From: Fontibacillus panacisegetis | GTDB lineage: Bacteria; Bacillota; Bacilli; Paenibacillales; Paenibacillaceae | Length of the DNA: 64,000 nt | Assembly (NCBI RefSeq): GCF_900102215.1 | Contig: NZ_FNBG01000028.1 | Span: 1 to 64,000, forward strand | Reading direction: 5' to 3' | Shown: positions 18,876-28,733 of the stretch, piece after piece | Position numbering within the stretch: the stretch's first letter is position 1 | Layout: every line of letters begins with the position of its first letter | Made by a program: the position numbers and the translations under genes | The notes under the pieces: generated by a model | Told to the model about the DNA's origin: nothing | Database searches by the model: none | What the model saw: only the letters and a program-made list of their open reading frames with translations

Positions 18876-18914
18876 AATAAGCTTCCCCTAACAGGGAAGC
18901 TTATTTGTTTTTGT
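18876..18914 (+). terminator. Rho-independent terminator after sspF
   Basis: AATAAGCTTCCC pairs with GGGAAGCTTATT (12 bp) around a 6-nt loop, followed by TGTTTTT. Confidence 0.9.
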
Positions 18915-18988
18915 GCCGGGATGCAGTAAAATATAGGGAGCGGAAACTGATCGGAATTGTATTCCACTTTCTTAATGTCTTCCGTACA

Positions 18989-19017
18989 TAGACGAAGGTC
19001 CTAGTTTTTTTTATAAT
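18989..19017 (+). promoter_or_regulatory. Likely ispE promoter
   Basis: TAGACG at 18989-18994 (4 of 6) and a perfect TATAAT at 19012-19017 are spaced 17 nt apart, 53 nt before the ispE start. Confidence 0.5.
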
Positions 19018-19070
19018 CAAGTTAGAATATTCACGGATTGAATCTACGGAACTTTAAGGGTGGGAAGGCT

Positions 19071-19925
19071 TTGAAAATATACGAAAAAGCACCGGCTAAA
19101 ATCAATTTGATGCTTGACGTCTTACATAAACGTCCTGATGGATACCATGAAGTTGAGATGATTATGACGATGGTTGATCTTGCCGATCGCTTGGAAATGA
19201 GCGCTCTTCCGCGGGATACGATTATTATATCTAGCCAGGCCGGATACATTCCGCTTGATGAGAAAAATTTAGCGTTTCAGGCAGCCAGGTTAATTAAGGA
19301 CAGGTATCATGTGCGCAGTGGGGTACATATTCACCTGGATAAGAAAATTCCTGTTGCAGCAGGACTTGCTGGTGGCAGTAGTGACGCTGCTGCTACGCTT
19401 AGAGGATTAAATCGACTATGGGAACTGGGCATTTCCGATGGCGAGTTAAAGGAGCTTGGGGCCGAGCTTGGATCGGATGTTCCTTTTTGTGTAACCGGAG
19501 GTACCGCGCTTGCTATTGGACGGGGAGAAAAGTTAATTCCTCTAGCTAATCCGCCGCAATGTTGGGTAGTTCTCGCCAAGCTGCCAATAAATGTGTCTAC
19601 GGCTGAGGTGTATGGAAAATTACGCAGCGACCGGATCGCTCATCATCCTTCGGCAATTCGAATGCAGGAGGCGATTGAGAAAGGCGACTTTGCTATGGTT
19701 TGCGGGGAGCTAGGCAACGTGTTGGAGGAAGTTACACTGCATATGCATCCGGAGGTCGCCCATCTTAAGGATACCATGCTGAGGCTCGGCGCTGATGGTG
19801 TTCTGATGTCTGGAAGTGGCCCTACTGTATTTGGGCTTGTATCCAGAGAATCCAAAGTATCACGGATATATAACGGGTTACGGGGATTCTGTAAGGAAGT
19901 ATATGCGGTTCGCTTGCTAACATGA
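19071..19925 (+). CDS. ispE: 4-diphosphocytidyl-2-C-methyl-D-erythritol kinase
   Basis: This 284-residue GHMP kinase acts in the MEP isoprenoid pathway. The N-terminal [12 protein letters not shown] and the ATP-binding [20 protein letters not shown] are characteristic. The frame can be opened at TTG 19038, but AAGGGTGGGA at 19056-19065 and the family N-terminus ([13 protein letters not shown]) favour TTG 19071. It is followed by purR, the usual order. Confidence 0.93.
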   Translation: MKIYEKAPAKINLMLDVLHKRPDGYHEVEMIMTMVDLADRLEMSALPRDTIIISSQAGYIPLDEKNLAFQAARLIKDRYHVRSGVHIHLDKKIPVAAGLAGGSSDAAATLRGLNRLWELGISDGELKELGAELGSDVPFCVTGGTALAIGRGEKLIPLANPPQCWVVLAKLPINVSTAEVYGKLRSDRIAHHPSAIRMQEAIEKGDFAMVCGELGNVLEEVTLHMHPEVAHLKDTMLRLGADGVLMSGSGPTVFGLVSRESKVSRIYNGLRGFCKEVYAVRLLT

Positions 19926-19947
19926 TTTGGCAGGTCACACCATAAGT

Positions 19948-19977
19948 TTGGACAAAGGCGTACAAAAGTGGTATATT
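19948..19977 (+). promoter_or_regulatory. Possible purR promoter
   Basis: TTGGAC at 19948-19953 and TATATT at 19972-19977 are separated by 18 nt, about 36 nt before the purR start. The -35 is a partial match only. Confidence 0.42.
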
Positions 19978-20013
19978 TTCATTAAAATATTCGGATTTAG
20001 CGGGTGATACTTG

Positions 20014-20844
20014 GTGAAGAAACTGAAGAGAAGTGCTCGTTTAGTAGAAATGACCCAATATTTATTATCACGCCCGCACCATTTGATTCCTCTTACCACT
20101 TTTGCTTCGCGTTATGGGGCTGCCAAATCTTCGATCAGCGAAGACCTGGCCATTATCAAGGAAGTGTTTGAAGATGAGGGGACAGGTGAGTTGCAGACGC
20201 TGGCTGGTGCTGCCGGGGGTGTAAAGTATATTCCCAAAGTGGGTCAGGCGCAGGCCACACAATTTATAGATGAGCTTTGTGAGAAGCTGTCTCAGCCAGA
20301 TCGTATTCTTCCAGGCGGTTATCTTTATATGTCGGACTTGCTGGGTCAGCCTGCATTAATGAATGAAGCCGGCAAGATGTTTGCAACCGCTTTTGCGGAA
20401 ACGGAAATCGACTGTATTATGACGGTGGAGACAAAAGGAATTCCGCTGGCTTATGCGACTGGTGCTGAACTGAACCTGCCGGTTGTTCTCGTACGCAGGG
20501 ACCATAAGGTAACAGAAGGTTCGGCCGTAAGCATCAACTATGTATCGGGTTCGCACAAGAGCCTGCACACGATGACCTTGTCACGCCGGGCACTTAAGGA
20601 GAAATCACGTGTATTGATCGTGGATGACTTTATGAAAGCAGGCGGAACCATTCAAGGTATGGTTGATTTACTCTCTGAATTTAATGCTGAGGTAGCAGGA
20701 GTTGGAGTTCTCGTGGAATCTGGAGAGGTTGATTCTGGAGAACGCCTGTTGCAGGACTATATATCGCTCGCAACACTTCGTGCAGTTGATGCCAAAGGGA
20801 AAGAAATCTCAGTTGAGCCAGGCAATTATTTTACGCAAAAATAG
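20014..20844 (+). CDS. purR: Pur operon repressor PurR
   Basis: This 276-residue protein combines an N-terminal winged helix (about 1-75, with KSSISEDLAIIKEVF) and a PRT-fold domain with the PRPP motif VLIVDDFMKAGGT (about 205-217). PurR represses purine synthesis genes, and PRPP relieves binding. AGCGGGTGAT at 19999-20008 fits GTG 20014 better than TTG 20011. The usual neighbour yabJ (RidA) is missing, and spoVG follows directly. Confidence 0.94.
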   Translation: MKKLKRSARLVEMTQYLLSRPHHLIPLTTFASRYGAAKSSISEDLAIIKEVFEDEGTGELQTLAGAAGGVKYIPKVGQAQATQFIDELCEKLSQPDRILPGGYLYMSDLLGQPALMNEAGKMFATAFAETEIDCIMTVETKGIPLAYATGAELNLPVVLVRRDHKVTEGSAVSINYVSGSHKSLHTMTLSRRALKEKSRVLIVDDFMKAGGTIQGMVDLLSEFNAEVAGVGVLVESGEVDSGERLLQDYISLATLRAVDAKGKEISVEPGNYFTQK

Positions 20845-20969
20845 ATTTTCGAGAACAAAAGTTTTTTGTCGATTATTTGTAGAACCGTTGGAGGTTTAAG
20901 CGAAACATGTCGAAAAGCCCATTCGTTCAAAAAAATTCCTGAATTTAGGTCATTTTGTTCGCGAAAAAA

Positions 20970-20996
20970 AAAGGATTTCCGTAAGCTATGTGGAAT
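20970..20996 (+). promoter_or_regulatory. Sigma-H promoter of spoVG
   Basis: AAAGGATTT at 20970-20978 and GTGGAAT at 20990-20996, spaced 11 nt, match every position of the sigma-H consensus RnAGGAwWW-N11/12-RnnGAAT. spoVG is the classic sigma-H gene. TGTCGAA at 20908-20914 is a possible Spo0A box further upstream. Confidence 0.9.
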
Positions 20997-21036
20997 ATTA
21001 CACCAAGTCTCTGATGGAAAAAGGTGGTGAACACAT

Positions 21037-21321
21037 ATGCAAATTACGGACGTAAGACTCCGCCGAGTCAGCTCTGAGGGCAGAATGAAGGCGATAGCAT
21101 CCATTACCATCGATAACGAGTTTGTTGTTCATGATATTCGTGTCATCGACGGCAACAATGGTATGTTTGTGGCAATGCCAAGCAAGCGTACTCCTGACGG
21201 GGAATTCCGGGACATCGCTCATCCGATTTCTTCAGGTACGCGGGAGAAGATTCAAGCTGCAGTATTGGCTGAATATGAGCGCGCTGCTGAACAAGAGGAA
21301 GTTATCGAAGAAGGGGCTTAA
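21037..21321 (+). CDS. spoVG: Septation regulator SpoVG
   Basis: This 94-residue protein, [20 protein letters not shown] at the start with [20 protein letters not shown], is a close match to SpoVG, a nucleic-acid-binding regulator of septation, sporulation and virulence-type genes. AAGGTGGTGA precedes the ATG, a sigma-H promoter lies 40 nt upstream, and a terminator follows. Confidence 0.96.
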   Translation: MQITDVRLRRVSSEGRMKAIASITIDNEFVVHDIRVIDGNNGMFVAMPSKRTPDGEFRDIAHPISSGTREKIQAAVLAEYERAAEQEEVIEEGA

Positions 21322-21353
21322 GTCACGGTTTTGGGTAATTAATTGGGGTTCGA

Positions 21354-21391
21354 GAAAAGAGAGCTATGATACATAGCTCTCTTTTCTTTTT
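21354..21391 (+). terminator. Rho-independent terminator after spoVG
   Basis: GAAAAGAGAGCTATG pairs with CATAGCTCTCTTTTC (15 bp) with a tiny loop, followed by TTTTT. Confidence 0.93.
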
Positions 21392-21443
21392 GTTCTAAAT
21401 GAGATATATTCAGTATGGAGTTTAAGAGAGGGAGGCCGGGGCC

Positions 21444-22847
21444 TTGAAAAGATTTGCGATTGTTCTAGCCGCAGGTCAGGGGAAACGCATGAAGTCTAAA
21501 CTATATAAAGTACTTCACCCCGTTTGTGGCAAACCGATGGTCGGACATGTTCTGGACACGGTGAAGAAAGTCGAGTGTGAGCGTAGTATTGTGGTCGTTG
21601 GCCATGGTGCCGAGGCAGTCAAGTCTTATCTAGGAACGTCTGCTGAATATGTGTTGCAGGAGCAGCAGCTGGGAACCGGTCACGCCGTCAAACAAGCAGG
21701 TCAGTTACTAGGCCAAGAGGAAGGAACAACGATTGTCATTTGCGGAGATACTCCTCTGGTAACAGAAGAAACTCTGGATGCACTCATTGACCTTCATACC
21801 CGTAAGGGAGCAGCAGCTACGGTATTAACAGCATCAATGGATAACCCTAAAGGCTACGGGCGTATTATCCGGGCAGAGAATGGTTCCGTTGTACGCATTG
21901 TTGAGCAGAAGGATTGCTCTCCAGAAGAGGATGCGGTACAGGAAATCAATACGGGTACGTATTGCTTTGATAATGCGAAGCTATTTGCGGCGCTGGAGAA
22001 AGTGACCAATAGCAACGCACAACAAGAGTATTATTTGACAGATGTCGTTGGTATTTTGGTTCAAGAGGGCGAAGTTGTCGAAGGCTATATGACAGACGAT
22101 TATGCAGAATCTATCGGGGTAAATGACCGATTAGCGTTATCCGAGGCTGAAGCTTTTATGCGCGAGCGTATCGTTCGTAAGCATATGCTGGGCGGGGTAA
22201 CAGTGATCGATCCAGACTCCACATATATTGATGCAGATGTTACAATAGGAGCAGATACAGTAATCTACCCGAATTGCTTCATTTCTGGCGCAACCGTGAT
22301 TGGAGAAGCTTGCATAATCGGTCCTTCGACAGAAATTGAAGATAGTCAAATTCATGACGGCGCAAAGGTAAAACATTCGGTGCTCTCAAAAGCTGAAGTA
22401 GGGAGCGAAGCTACCGTTGGGCCTTTCGCTTATTTGCGTCCTGGTGCAAAACTAGGTCAGCATGTCAAGGTAGGAGATTTCGTCGAGATCAAGAATGCTT
22501 CTCTTGGCGATGGCTCCAAAGTATCACATCTTAGCTATATCGGTGATGCGAAGGTAGGCAAGAATGTAAACATTGGCTGCGGTGCGATAACAGTTAACTA
22601 TGATGGGTATAATAAATCCATTACAGAAATTGAGGATGATGCCTTCGTTGGCAGCAACGTCAATTTGATTGCACCAGTGAAGATTGGCAAAGGCGCTTAT
22701 GTAGTCGCTGGTTCGACGATCACTCAAAATGTTCCGGAGAACGATTTGGCAATTGCTCGTAATCGTCAAGAGAATAAACCGGGATACGCTGATAAGATCA
22801 GATCACGGGCTATAGCCAAGAAGAAGAGAGAAGAACAAGAATCATAG
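21444..22847 (+). CDS. glmU: Bifunctional GlcNAc-1-P uridyltransferase / GlcN-1-P acetyltransferase
   Basis: This 467-residue enzyme supplies UDP-GlcNAc for the cell wall. The N-terminal nucleotidyltransferase motif [11 protein letters not shown] (8-18) and [13 protein letters not shown] are present. The C-terminal left-handed beta helix (about 255-450) has hexapeptide repeats such as [20 protein letters not shown], and the acetyltransferase site includes [14 protein letters not shown]. It starts at TTG 21444 with GAGGGAGG 8 nt upstream. Confidence 0.96.
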   Translation: MKRFAIVLAAGQGKRMKSKLYKVLHPVCGKPMVGHVLDTVKKVECERSIVVVGHGAEAVKSYLGTSAEYVLQEQQLGTGHAVKQAGQLLGQEEGTTIVICGDTPLVTEETLDALIDLHTRKGAAATVLTASMDNPKGYGRIIRAENGSVVRIVEQKDCSPEEDAVQEINTGTYCFDNAKLFAALEKVTNSNAQQEYYLTDVVGILVQEGEVVEGYMTDDYAESIGVNDRLALSEAEAFMRERIVRKHMLGGVTVIDPDSTYIDADVTIGADTVIYPNCFISGATVIGEACIIGPSTEIEDSQIHDGAKVKHSVLSKAEVGSEATVGPFAYLRPGAKLGQHVKVGDFVEIKNASLGDGSKVSHLSYIGDAKVGKNVNIGCGAITVNYDGYNKSITEIEDDAFVGSNVNLIAPVKIGKGAYVVAGSTITQNVPENDLAIARNRQENKPGYADKIRSRAIAKKKREEQES

Positions 22848-23013
22848 GATATATGCAATTTTGTTCAGTAGGAACCTATACTTACTTGTATTGCAGGTGT
22901 ATATAGGCGGGATTTTTTTAAGGAAATAGTGACCATTTCAATGATGGGATAGTTTGGACAACCTGTATAATAACCTCAAAAACTATCTACTAGCACGGAG
23001 GGTAATAAACTTT

Positions 23014-23967
23014 ATGACGTATTGTGATTCTAAACTGAAGATTTTCACTTGCAACTCCAATCCCAAACTGGGCCATCAAATTGCTGACTATATCGGCATT
23101 CCAATGGGAGACTCGGAGACGATGAGCTTCAGTGACGGCGAAATTCAAGTCAAGCTGTCCGAGAGTGTGCGCGGCTGCCATGTGTATATTGTTCAATCTA
23201 CTTGCGCACCAGTTAACGACAACCTAATGGAGCTCCTTGTTATGGTAGATGCCTTGAAGCGGGCTTCTGCAAAAAGCATCAATGTCGTTATTCCGTATTA
23301 CGGTTATGCTCGTCAAGATCGTAAGGCACGTTCACGCGACCCAATCACGGCTAAATTGGTAGCGAATTTGATCGAAAAGGCTGGGGCACATCGTGTCATT
23401 ACGATGGACCTCCATGCGATGCAAATTCAGGGCTTCTTCGATATTCCAGTGGATCATATGCTGGGTGTACCGATTCTGGCTCAATATTTCCGCTCCAAGC
23501 ATATTGTCAATCCGGTTGTTGTATCTCCGGACCATGGCGGTGTGGTTAGAGCACGTAAGCTTGCTGACTTCCTGAACGCACCGCTTGCAATTATCGACAA
23601 GCGTCGTCCTGAGCCTAACGTCAGTGAGGTTATGAACATTATCGGGAACATTGAAGGCAAAACGGCAATTCTGATCGACGATATCATCGATACTGCCGGT
23701 ACGATTGTTCTTGGAGCTAACGCGCTTAAAGAGGGCGGCGTTGAAGAAGTTTATGCTTGCTGTACACATCCCGTATTATCTGGACCGGCAATGGAACGGC
23801 TTGAAAACTCTCCGCTCAAGGAAGTTATTGTTACGGACACTATTCCGATTACACATCCTAACCCGACCAGCAAGCTGAGGGTATTATCTGTTGCTCCATT
23901 AATGGGTGAAGCGATTATTCGCGTCCATGAAGAGCTGTCCATCAGCAAACTGTTCGAGATTGAATAA
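23014..23967 (+). CDS. prs: Ribose-phosphate pyrophosphokinase
   Basis: This 317-residue PRPP synthetase has the class I signature [31 protein letters not shown] and the PRPP loop [12 protein letters not shown]. It makes PRPP for nucleotide, NAD and amino acid synthesis. The frame can be extended to 22954, but CACGGAGGGT at 22995-23004 and the family length (317) place the start at ATG 23014. The usual neighbour ctc is absent. Confidence 0.96.
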   Translation: MTYCDSKLKIFTCNSNPKLGHQIADYIGIPMGDSETMSFSDGEIQVKLSESVRGCHVYIVQSTCAPVNDNLMELLVMVDALKRASAKSINVVIPYYGYARQDRKARSRDPITAKLVANLIEKAGAHRVITMDLHAMQIQGFFDIPVDHMLGVPILAQYFRSKHIVNPVVVSPDHGGVVRARKLADFLNAPLAIIDKRRPEPNVSEVMNIIGNIEGKTAILIDDIIDTAGTIVLGANALKEGGVEEVYACCTHPVLSGPAMERLENSPLKEVIVTDTIPITHPNPTSKLRVLSVAPLMGEAIIRVHEELSISKLFEIE

Positions 23968-24072
23968 AAACCGAATCCTACTGTACACAGGGGTTGCATC
24001 CTTCCAAATGGGAGTGGCAACCCCTGAAGTTCTTGAGATAGCAGTTATGGGTACGGATGGAGGATATGAAGA

Positions 24073-24633
24073 ATGATATGGATTGTTGGCCTTGGTAATC
24101 CGGGGGCTAAGTATGAGAAAACAAGACATAATATCGGCTTTATGGCACTGGATGAGCTTGCTCGCAGACATAGCATTGCGATCAAGCAAAGCAAGTGCAA
24201 AGCTTTGATCGGTGAAGGCGTTCTTCCTGGTGGAAAAGTAGCACTCATTAAGCCGATGACATATATGAATTTATCAGGGGAAGCGGTTCGCGCTTTTATG
24301 GACTATTATAAGGTATCTCTTGAAGATATGATTGTCGTATATGATGATCTGGATACAGAGATTGGACGTAATCGTCTACGTTATCAAGGCAGTGCAGGCG
24401 GACATAACGGGATCAAGTCGATCATCCAACATACGGGCACGCAAACTTTTAATCGGATTCGAATGGGGATATCCCGTCCGGAACCAGGTTTTGCAGTAGT
24501 TGATTATGTTCTGTCAGGCTTTGCGAAGAAGGAATCGCCAATGTTACAGCAATCAATTGAAGCCGCATGCGATGCATTAGAATATAGCCTTGAGCATACT
24601 TTTGAGCAGACGATGGCGAAGTTCAACGGGTAA
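24073..24633 (+). CDS. pth: Peptidyl-tRNA hydrolase
   Basis: This 186-residue enzyme releases peptides from peptidyl-tRNA. The N-terminal GLGNPGAKYEKTRHNIGF contains the catalytic histidine (H20 region, TRHN), and GSAGGHNGIKSI is the second conserved block. GGAGGA at 24059-24064 precedes ATG 24073. It is followed by fin, the same order as in B. subtilis. Confidence 0.96.
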   Translation: MIWIVGLGNPGAKYEKTRHNIGFMALDELARRHSIAIKQSKCKALIGEGVLPGGKVALIKPMTYMNLSGEAVRAFMDYYKVSLEDMIVVYDDLDTEIGRNRLRYQGSAGGHNGIKSIIQHTGTQTFNRIRMGISRPEPGFAVVDYVLSGFAKKESPMLQQSIEAACDALEYSLEHTFEQTMAKFNG

Positions 24634-24734
24634 GAGAAGGAAGATAAAGAAACATTAAATCCTGCGATTAGGCAGGGCTAAAAAAAGGAATTCAGGGCAT
24701 ACTGAAGGTATAAAGACACTTCAGGAGGCATATG

Positions 24735-24965
24735 ATGGCGATAAATTATGTTTGCCGGCATTGCCGGACGTTTATTGGTAGAATAGAAGCGCCTTATGTA
24801 TCAGAATCCCAGCTCGGTTTCCATTTCTTGACCCCCGATGAACGGAGAGATATAATAGCGTATGATTCGAATGGAGATACGACAGTCCGGGTAACCTGCG
24901 ATTATTGCAGTGAGGCATTGGAGAATAACCCGGAGCTGACACTTCTCTCGAATCCCCTGCAATAA
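24735..24965 (+). CDS. fin: Anti-sigma-F factor Fin (YabK)
   Basis: This is a 76-residue protein with zinc-binding cysteines in YVCRHCRTFIG and VTCDYCSEAL, and SESQLGFHFLTPDERRDII between them, matching Fin. Fin inhibits sigma-F late in forespore development to help switching to sigma-G. AGGAGG at 24723-24728 is 6 nt before ATG 24735 and only 3 nt before ATG 24732, so the second ATG is preferred. Together with csfB the window has two anti-sigma factors of the forespore. Confidence 0.93.
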   Translation: MAINYVCRHCRTFIGRIEAPYVSESQLGFHFLTPDERRDIIAYDSNGDTTVRVTCDYCSEALENNPELTLLSNPLQ

Positions 24966-25008
24966 TATGCGGCGGAAGTTAGGATATCCAACCGAACTAC
25001 GGTTAATC

Positions 25009-25041
25009 GAGCCTTAGCACGTTTGCTGAGGCTTCTTTTTT
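25009..25041 (+). terminator. Rho-independent terminator after fin
   Basis: AGCCTTAGCA pairs with TGCTGAGGCT around a short loop, then CTTTTTT. Confidence 0.85.
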
Positions 25042-25068
25042 GGTTGATGTTGCAATGGACTTAAACGC

Positions 25069-25097
25069 TTGGCTTTAATTTTTTTCCGTAATATAAC
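25069..25097 (+). promoter_or_regulatory. Likely mfd promoter
   Basis: TTGGCT at 25069-25074 and TATAAC at 25092-25097 have a 17-nt spacer. The leader would be about 100 nt before the mfd start. Confidence 0.48.
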
Positions 25098-25202
25098 TTT
25101 TTAGTATAAAATAGGTATATGATTTGTGATTTATGGTGATATGCGCAGAATATATAGAGATCGCTATACTCGCATTAATAAGCAATAAGAGAGGTGCCTT
25201 AC

Positions 25203-28200
25203 TTGTTACAAGCACTTATTCAAGCGTTTTCTCAAGATTCCGATTTTAACTCCATGATTGCTGGAGTTAAGGCTGGAATGAAGGAACAGTTGATTTCAGG
25301 TTTATCGGGATCATCAAGACAGGTTATGCTTGCAGCATTGCACAAAGAGACCGATCAACCGTTGCTAGTCGTGACGCATAATATGTTTTCAGCTCAAAAA
25401 ATTTATGAAGATTTGCAGGAAGCGCTATCAGCAGATGACGTGTTATTGTATCCGGCAAATGAGCTTGTAGCGGCTGAAGCGGCTGTATCTAGCCCAGAGA
25501 CGCTAGCACAGCGTATAGAGGTGCTGTTGCAATGCTCCCAAGGATTCAGGGGTATTGTTGTAGTGCCTTATTCTGGTGTGCGCAGATATATTCCTGCACC
25601 GGAAGTGATGGCTGGAGCTGGGCTAAGCATTGAGCTGGGAGGTACGCTAAAGCTTGATCATTTCCTGAATGAGATGATTGAGCTCGGGTATGAGAGAGTA
25701 GAACGAGTTGAATCGCGCGGAGAAATGAGTATTCGCGGCGGAATCATTGATTTCTATCCGCTTACCTCTGCATTGGCCTATCGAGTAGAGTTGTTTGATG
25801 ATGAGGTTGATTCGATTCGTACCTTTGACCCGGCTGATCAACGCTCGGTAGATCAAATCAAGAACGTTCTCGTAACGCCTTGTAAAGAATTGATAGCATC
25901 TGGAGAGCGATTGACCAAAGCTGCCCAGGATGCGGTAGAGCGTCTTGAAGCACAACTGGAGAAGATGAGTGATCGCCAAGCTAAAATCAAGTTGAAAGAA
26001 GAGGTCTCCAGAGAAATTGAATTGCTGCGTGAGCATGTATATTTCCCGGAGATATATAAATATATTTCACTGATTTACCCAGAGAGCAAGACGCTGTATG
26101 ATTACATGCCAAAAGATACGCTGCTTATACTGGAAGAGCCAGCACGTCTACTTGAGACATCCAGACAGCTTGAGCGCGATGAGTCCGAATGGAATTTGCA
26201 TTTATTGCAAAACGGCAAGAGCCTGCCGGAGCTTCCTCTCGCTGCTGAAGGGGGACGTGTGCTGTATCACAGACCATTCCAGACGTTGTTTTTATCGCTG
26301 TTCTTGCGGCAAGTGCCTCATACTCAGCCACAGAATATTATCAATTTTGTGACAAGAGCAATGCAGGATTTCCATGGACAGATGAACCTTCTGAAATCGG
26401 AAATGGATCGGTGGAAGAAGAGCGGCGCCAAGGTTGTTATGCTTGCGAGCGGAGAAGAGCGCATGGAGCGCATGCGGCGGGTGCTGCTGGACTACAGTAT
26501 TGATGAACCGATGCTCGTGCAAGGAAATCTGCAGTCCGGGTTTGAGCTTCCTTCTGTACATTTGGTTGTTATAACAGAGGGCGAGATGTTCTCACAAAAG
26601 GGTAGAAAAGCGCGCAAGTTCGGTAAAAGCATGGATAATGCAGAACGGATTAAAAGCTATACTGAGCTGAAGGTAGGAGACTACGTTGTCCATCAGAATC
26701 ACGGGATCGGTAAATATTTAGGTATTGGTACCCTTGAGGTAGGCGGTATTCACAAAGATTACATGCATATTTTATATGCTGGTGGCGACAAGCTATCTGT
26801 ACCGATTGAGCAGATTGACCTTATACAGAAATACGTTGGTTCTGAGGACAAAGAGCCTAAAGTATACAAACTCGGTGGCAATGAATGGACACGGGTGAAA
26901 AATAAAGTTCGCTCATCCGTTGAGGATATTGCAGATGATCTGATTAAGCTGTACGCAGAGCGTCAGACTTCACCAGGCTACGCGTTTGAGAAAGATACAC
27001 CAGAGCAGCAGGAATTTGAAGATATGTTTCCGTATGAGGAAACGCGTGACCAGGTTCGTGCGATTGAAGAAATCAAGAAGGATATGGAACAGACTCGTCC
27101 GATGGATCGTCTTTTGTGCGGCGACGTTGGATATGGAAAAACCGAGGTAGCCATCCGCGCAGCTTTCAAATCGGCAATCGAAGGTAAGCAGGTTGCAGTG
27201 CTTGTACCGACAACGATACTTGCACAGCAGCATTACGAGACATTCCGTGAGCGTTTCTCAGGGTATCCGATTAACATTCAGAGCTTAAGCAGGTTCCGCA
27301 GCCGCAAAGAGCAGAACGAGACCATTAAAGGCATACGCCAAGGAACAGTAGATATCGTTATTGGTACTCATCGTTTGCTGTCACAGGATCTAGTATTTAA
27401 AGATTTGGGGCTGTTAATCGTTGATGAAGAGCAGCGTTTTGGCGTGACTCACAAAGAGAAGCTGAAAAAGCTCAAAACGAATGTAGACGTCTTGACTTTG
27501 ACGGCCACACCAATACCGCGTACGCTTCATATGTCCATGCTCGGTGTACGGGACCTTTCAGTGATTGAAACTCCGCCAGAGAATCGTTTTCCAGTACAAA
27601 CTTATGTAGTGGAACACAGTCAGGCCCTTGTTAGAGAAGCGGTCGAACGGGAAATGGCTCGGGGGGGACAAACCTATTATCTGTACAATCGAGTGCAGGG
27701 TATCCAGGAAATGGCTGCACAAATATCCATGCTAGTGCCGGATGCACGCGTTGGTGTAGGACACGGACAAATGTCAGAGCAGGAACTGGAGAAGACCATT
27801 CTTGATTTTCTGGATGGGGAGTATGACGTGCTTGTCAGTACGAGCATTATAGAGACGGGCGTCGACATTCCTAACGTTAACACTCTAATTGTTCATGATG
27901 CAGACAAAATGGGACTATCCCAGCTCTATCAATTACGTGGGCGAGTGGGTCGCTCCAATAGGATTGCGTATGCATATTTTACGTATCAGCGTGACAAATC
28001 GCTTACCGAAGTAGCGGAAAAACGGCTGCAATCGATAAAGGAATTTACAGAGCTTGGCTCCGGCTTCAAGATTGCAATGCGGGATTTATCTATTCGTGGA
28101 GCCGGTAATTTGCTTGGAGCTGAGCAGCATGGCTTTATTGCGTCAGTCGGATTTGATTTGTATTCGCAAATGCTGACCGAAGAAATCCAAAAACGCAAAG

Positions 28201-28733
28201 TCACTATGCTTGGAGAGACAGATCCGGCCAAATCTACATGGAGCACGACGATCGACCTTGGCATCGATGCCTATTTACCGTCGGATTATATTTATGATAG
28301 TATTCAGAAGATTGAGATTTACAAAAAAACAGCTTCTGCTGCTTCTTTCGAGGATGTCGTGGAATTAGAGGACGAGCTGCTTGACCGGTTTGGTGAACTG
28401 CCGGAAGCTGTTCAGAACCTGCTCTCTGTCGCAAGAGTGAAGCTGTATGGCAAGAAGTACGGAATAGAATCCATTTCCATGCGTAATGAAGAAGTTACAG
28501 TGAAGTTTTATGAGGGCCGAGAGAAGGATCTTGTTCCCGCTAAGCTTGCGGAAGTTGGAAATCTGTTCGGAAGACATGTACAATTTAACCAGGGATCAGG
28601 TTCGGGTGTGCTGATTCGGATAAAAACCAAGGGAATGGACGACAAGGAATTGATGAGCTTGCTGGAGAAATTTCTGGAAGCCATGAAGAATTCGTTCAAA
28701 GCGAAAGGGGAACTACAAAATGTTTCAAAGTAA
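25203..28733 (+). CDS. mfd: Transcription-repair coupling factor Mfd
   Basis: This 1176-residue SF2 translocase removes stalled RNA polymerase and recruits UvrA. In order it has a UvrB-like N-terminal region (FYPLTSALAYRVELFDDEVD, about 180-200), the RNA-polymerase-interacting domain (VGDYVVHQNHGIGKYLGI, about 490), Walker A GDVGYGKTEVA, the DEEQ box IVDEEQRFGV and the helicase motif TATPIPRTLHMSM, then a C-terminal TRCF domain. GTG 25194 lies inside the ribosome site AGAGAGGTG, so TTG 25203, 8 nt after GAGG, is the likely start. Confidence 0.96.
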   Translation: MLQALIQAFSQDSDFNSMIAGVKAGMKEQLISGLSGSSRQVMLAALHKETDQPLLVVTHNMFSAQKIYEDLQEALSADDVLLYPANELVAAEAAVSSPETLAQRIEVLLQCSQGFRGIVVVPYSGVRRYIPAPEVMAGAGLSIELGGTLKLDHFLNEMIELGYERVERVESRGEMSIRGGIIDFYPLTSALAYRVELFDDEVDSIRTFDPADQRSVDQIKNVLVTPCKELIASGERLTKAAQDAVERLEAQLEKMSDRQAKIKLKEEVSREIELLREHVYFPEIYKYISLIYPESKTLYDYMPKDTLLILEEPARLLETSRQLERDESEWNLHLLQNGKSLPELPLAAEGGRVLYHRPFQTLFLSLFLRQVPHTQPQNIINFVTRAMQDFHGQMNLLKSEMDRWKKSGAKVVMLASGEERMERMRRVLLDYSIDEPMLVQGNLQSGFELPSVHLVVITEGEMFSQKGRKARKFGKSMDNAERIKSYTELKVGDYVVHQNHGIGKYLGIGTLEVGGIHKDYMHILYAGGDKLSVPIEQIDLIQKYVGSEDKEPKVYKLGGNEWTRVKNKVRSSVEDIADDLIKLYAERQTSPGYAFEKDTPEQQEFEDMFPYEETRDQVRAIEEIKKDMEQTRPMDRLLCGDVGYGKTEVAIRAAFKSAIEGKQVAVLVPTTILAQQHYETFRERFSGYPINIQSLSRFRSRKEQNETIKGIRQGTVDIVIGTHRLLSQDLVFKDLGLLIVDEEQRFGVTHKEKLKKLKTNVDVLTLTATPIPRTLHMSMLGVRDLSVIETPPENRFPVQTYVVEHSQALVREAVEREMARGGQTYYLYNRVQGIQEMAAQISMLVPDARVGVGHGQMSEQELEKTILDFLDGEYDVLVSTSIIETGVDIPNVNTLIVHDADKMGLSQLYQLRGRVGRSNRIAYAYFTYQRDKSLTEVAEKRLQSIKEFTELGSGFKIAMRDLSIRGAGNLLGAEQHGFIASVGFDLYSQMLTEEIQKRKVTMLGETDPAKSTWSTTIDLGIDAYLPSDYIYDSIQKIEIYKKTASAASFEDVVELEDELLDRFGELPEAVQNLLSVARVKLYGKKYGIESISMRNEEVTVKFYEGREKDLVPAKLAEVGNLFGRHVQFNQGSGSGVLIRIKTKGMDDKELMSLLEKFLEAMKNSFKAKGELQNVSK

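Noticed and set aside
22871..22920. Terminator after glmU
   Set aside because: Only CCTATA and TATAGG can pair across a large loop, so the stem is weak and AT-rich even though a T run follows.
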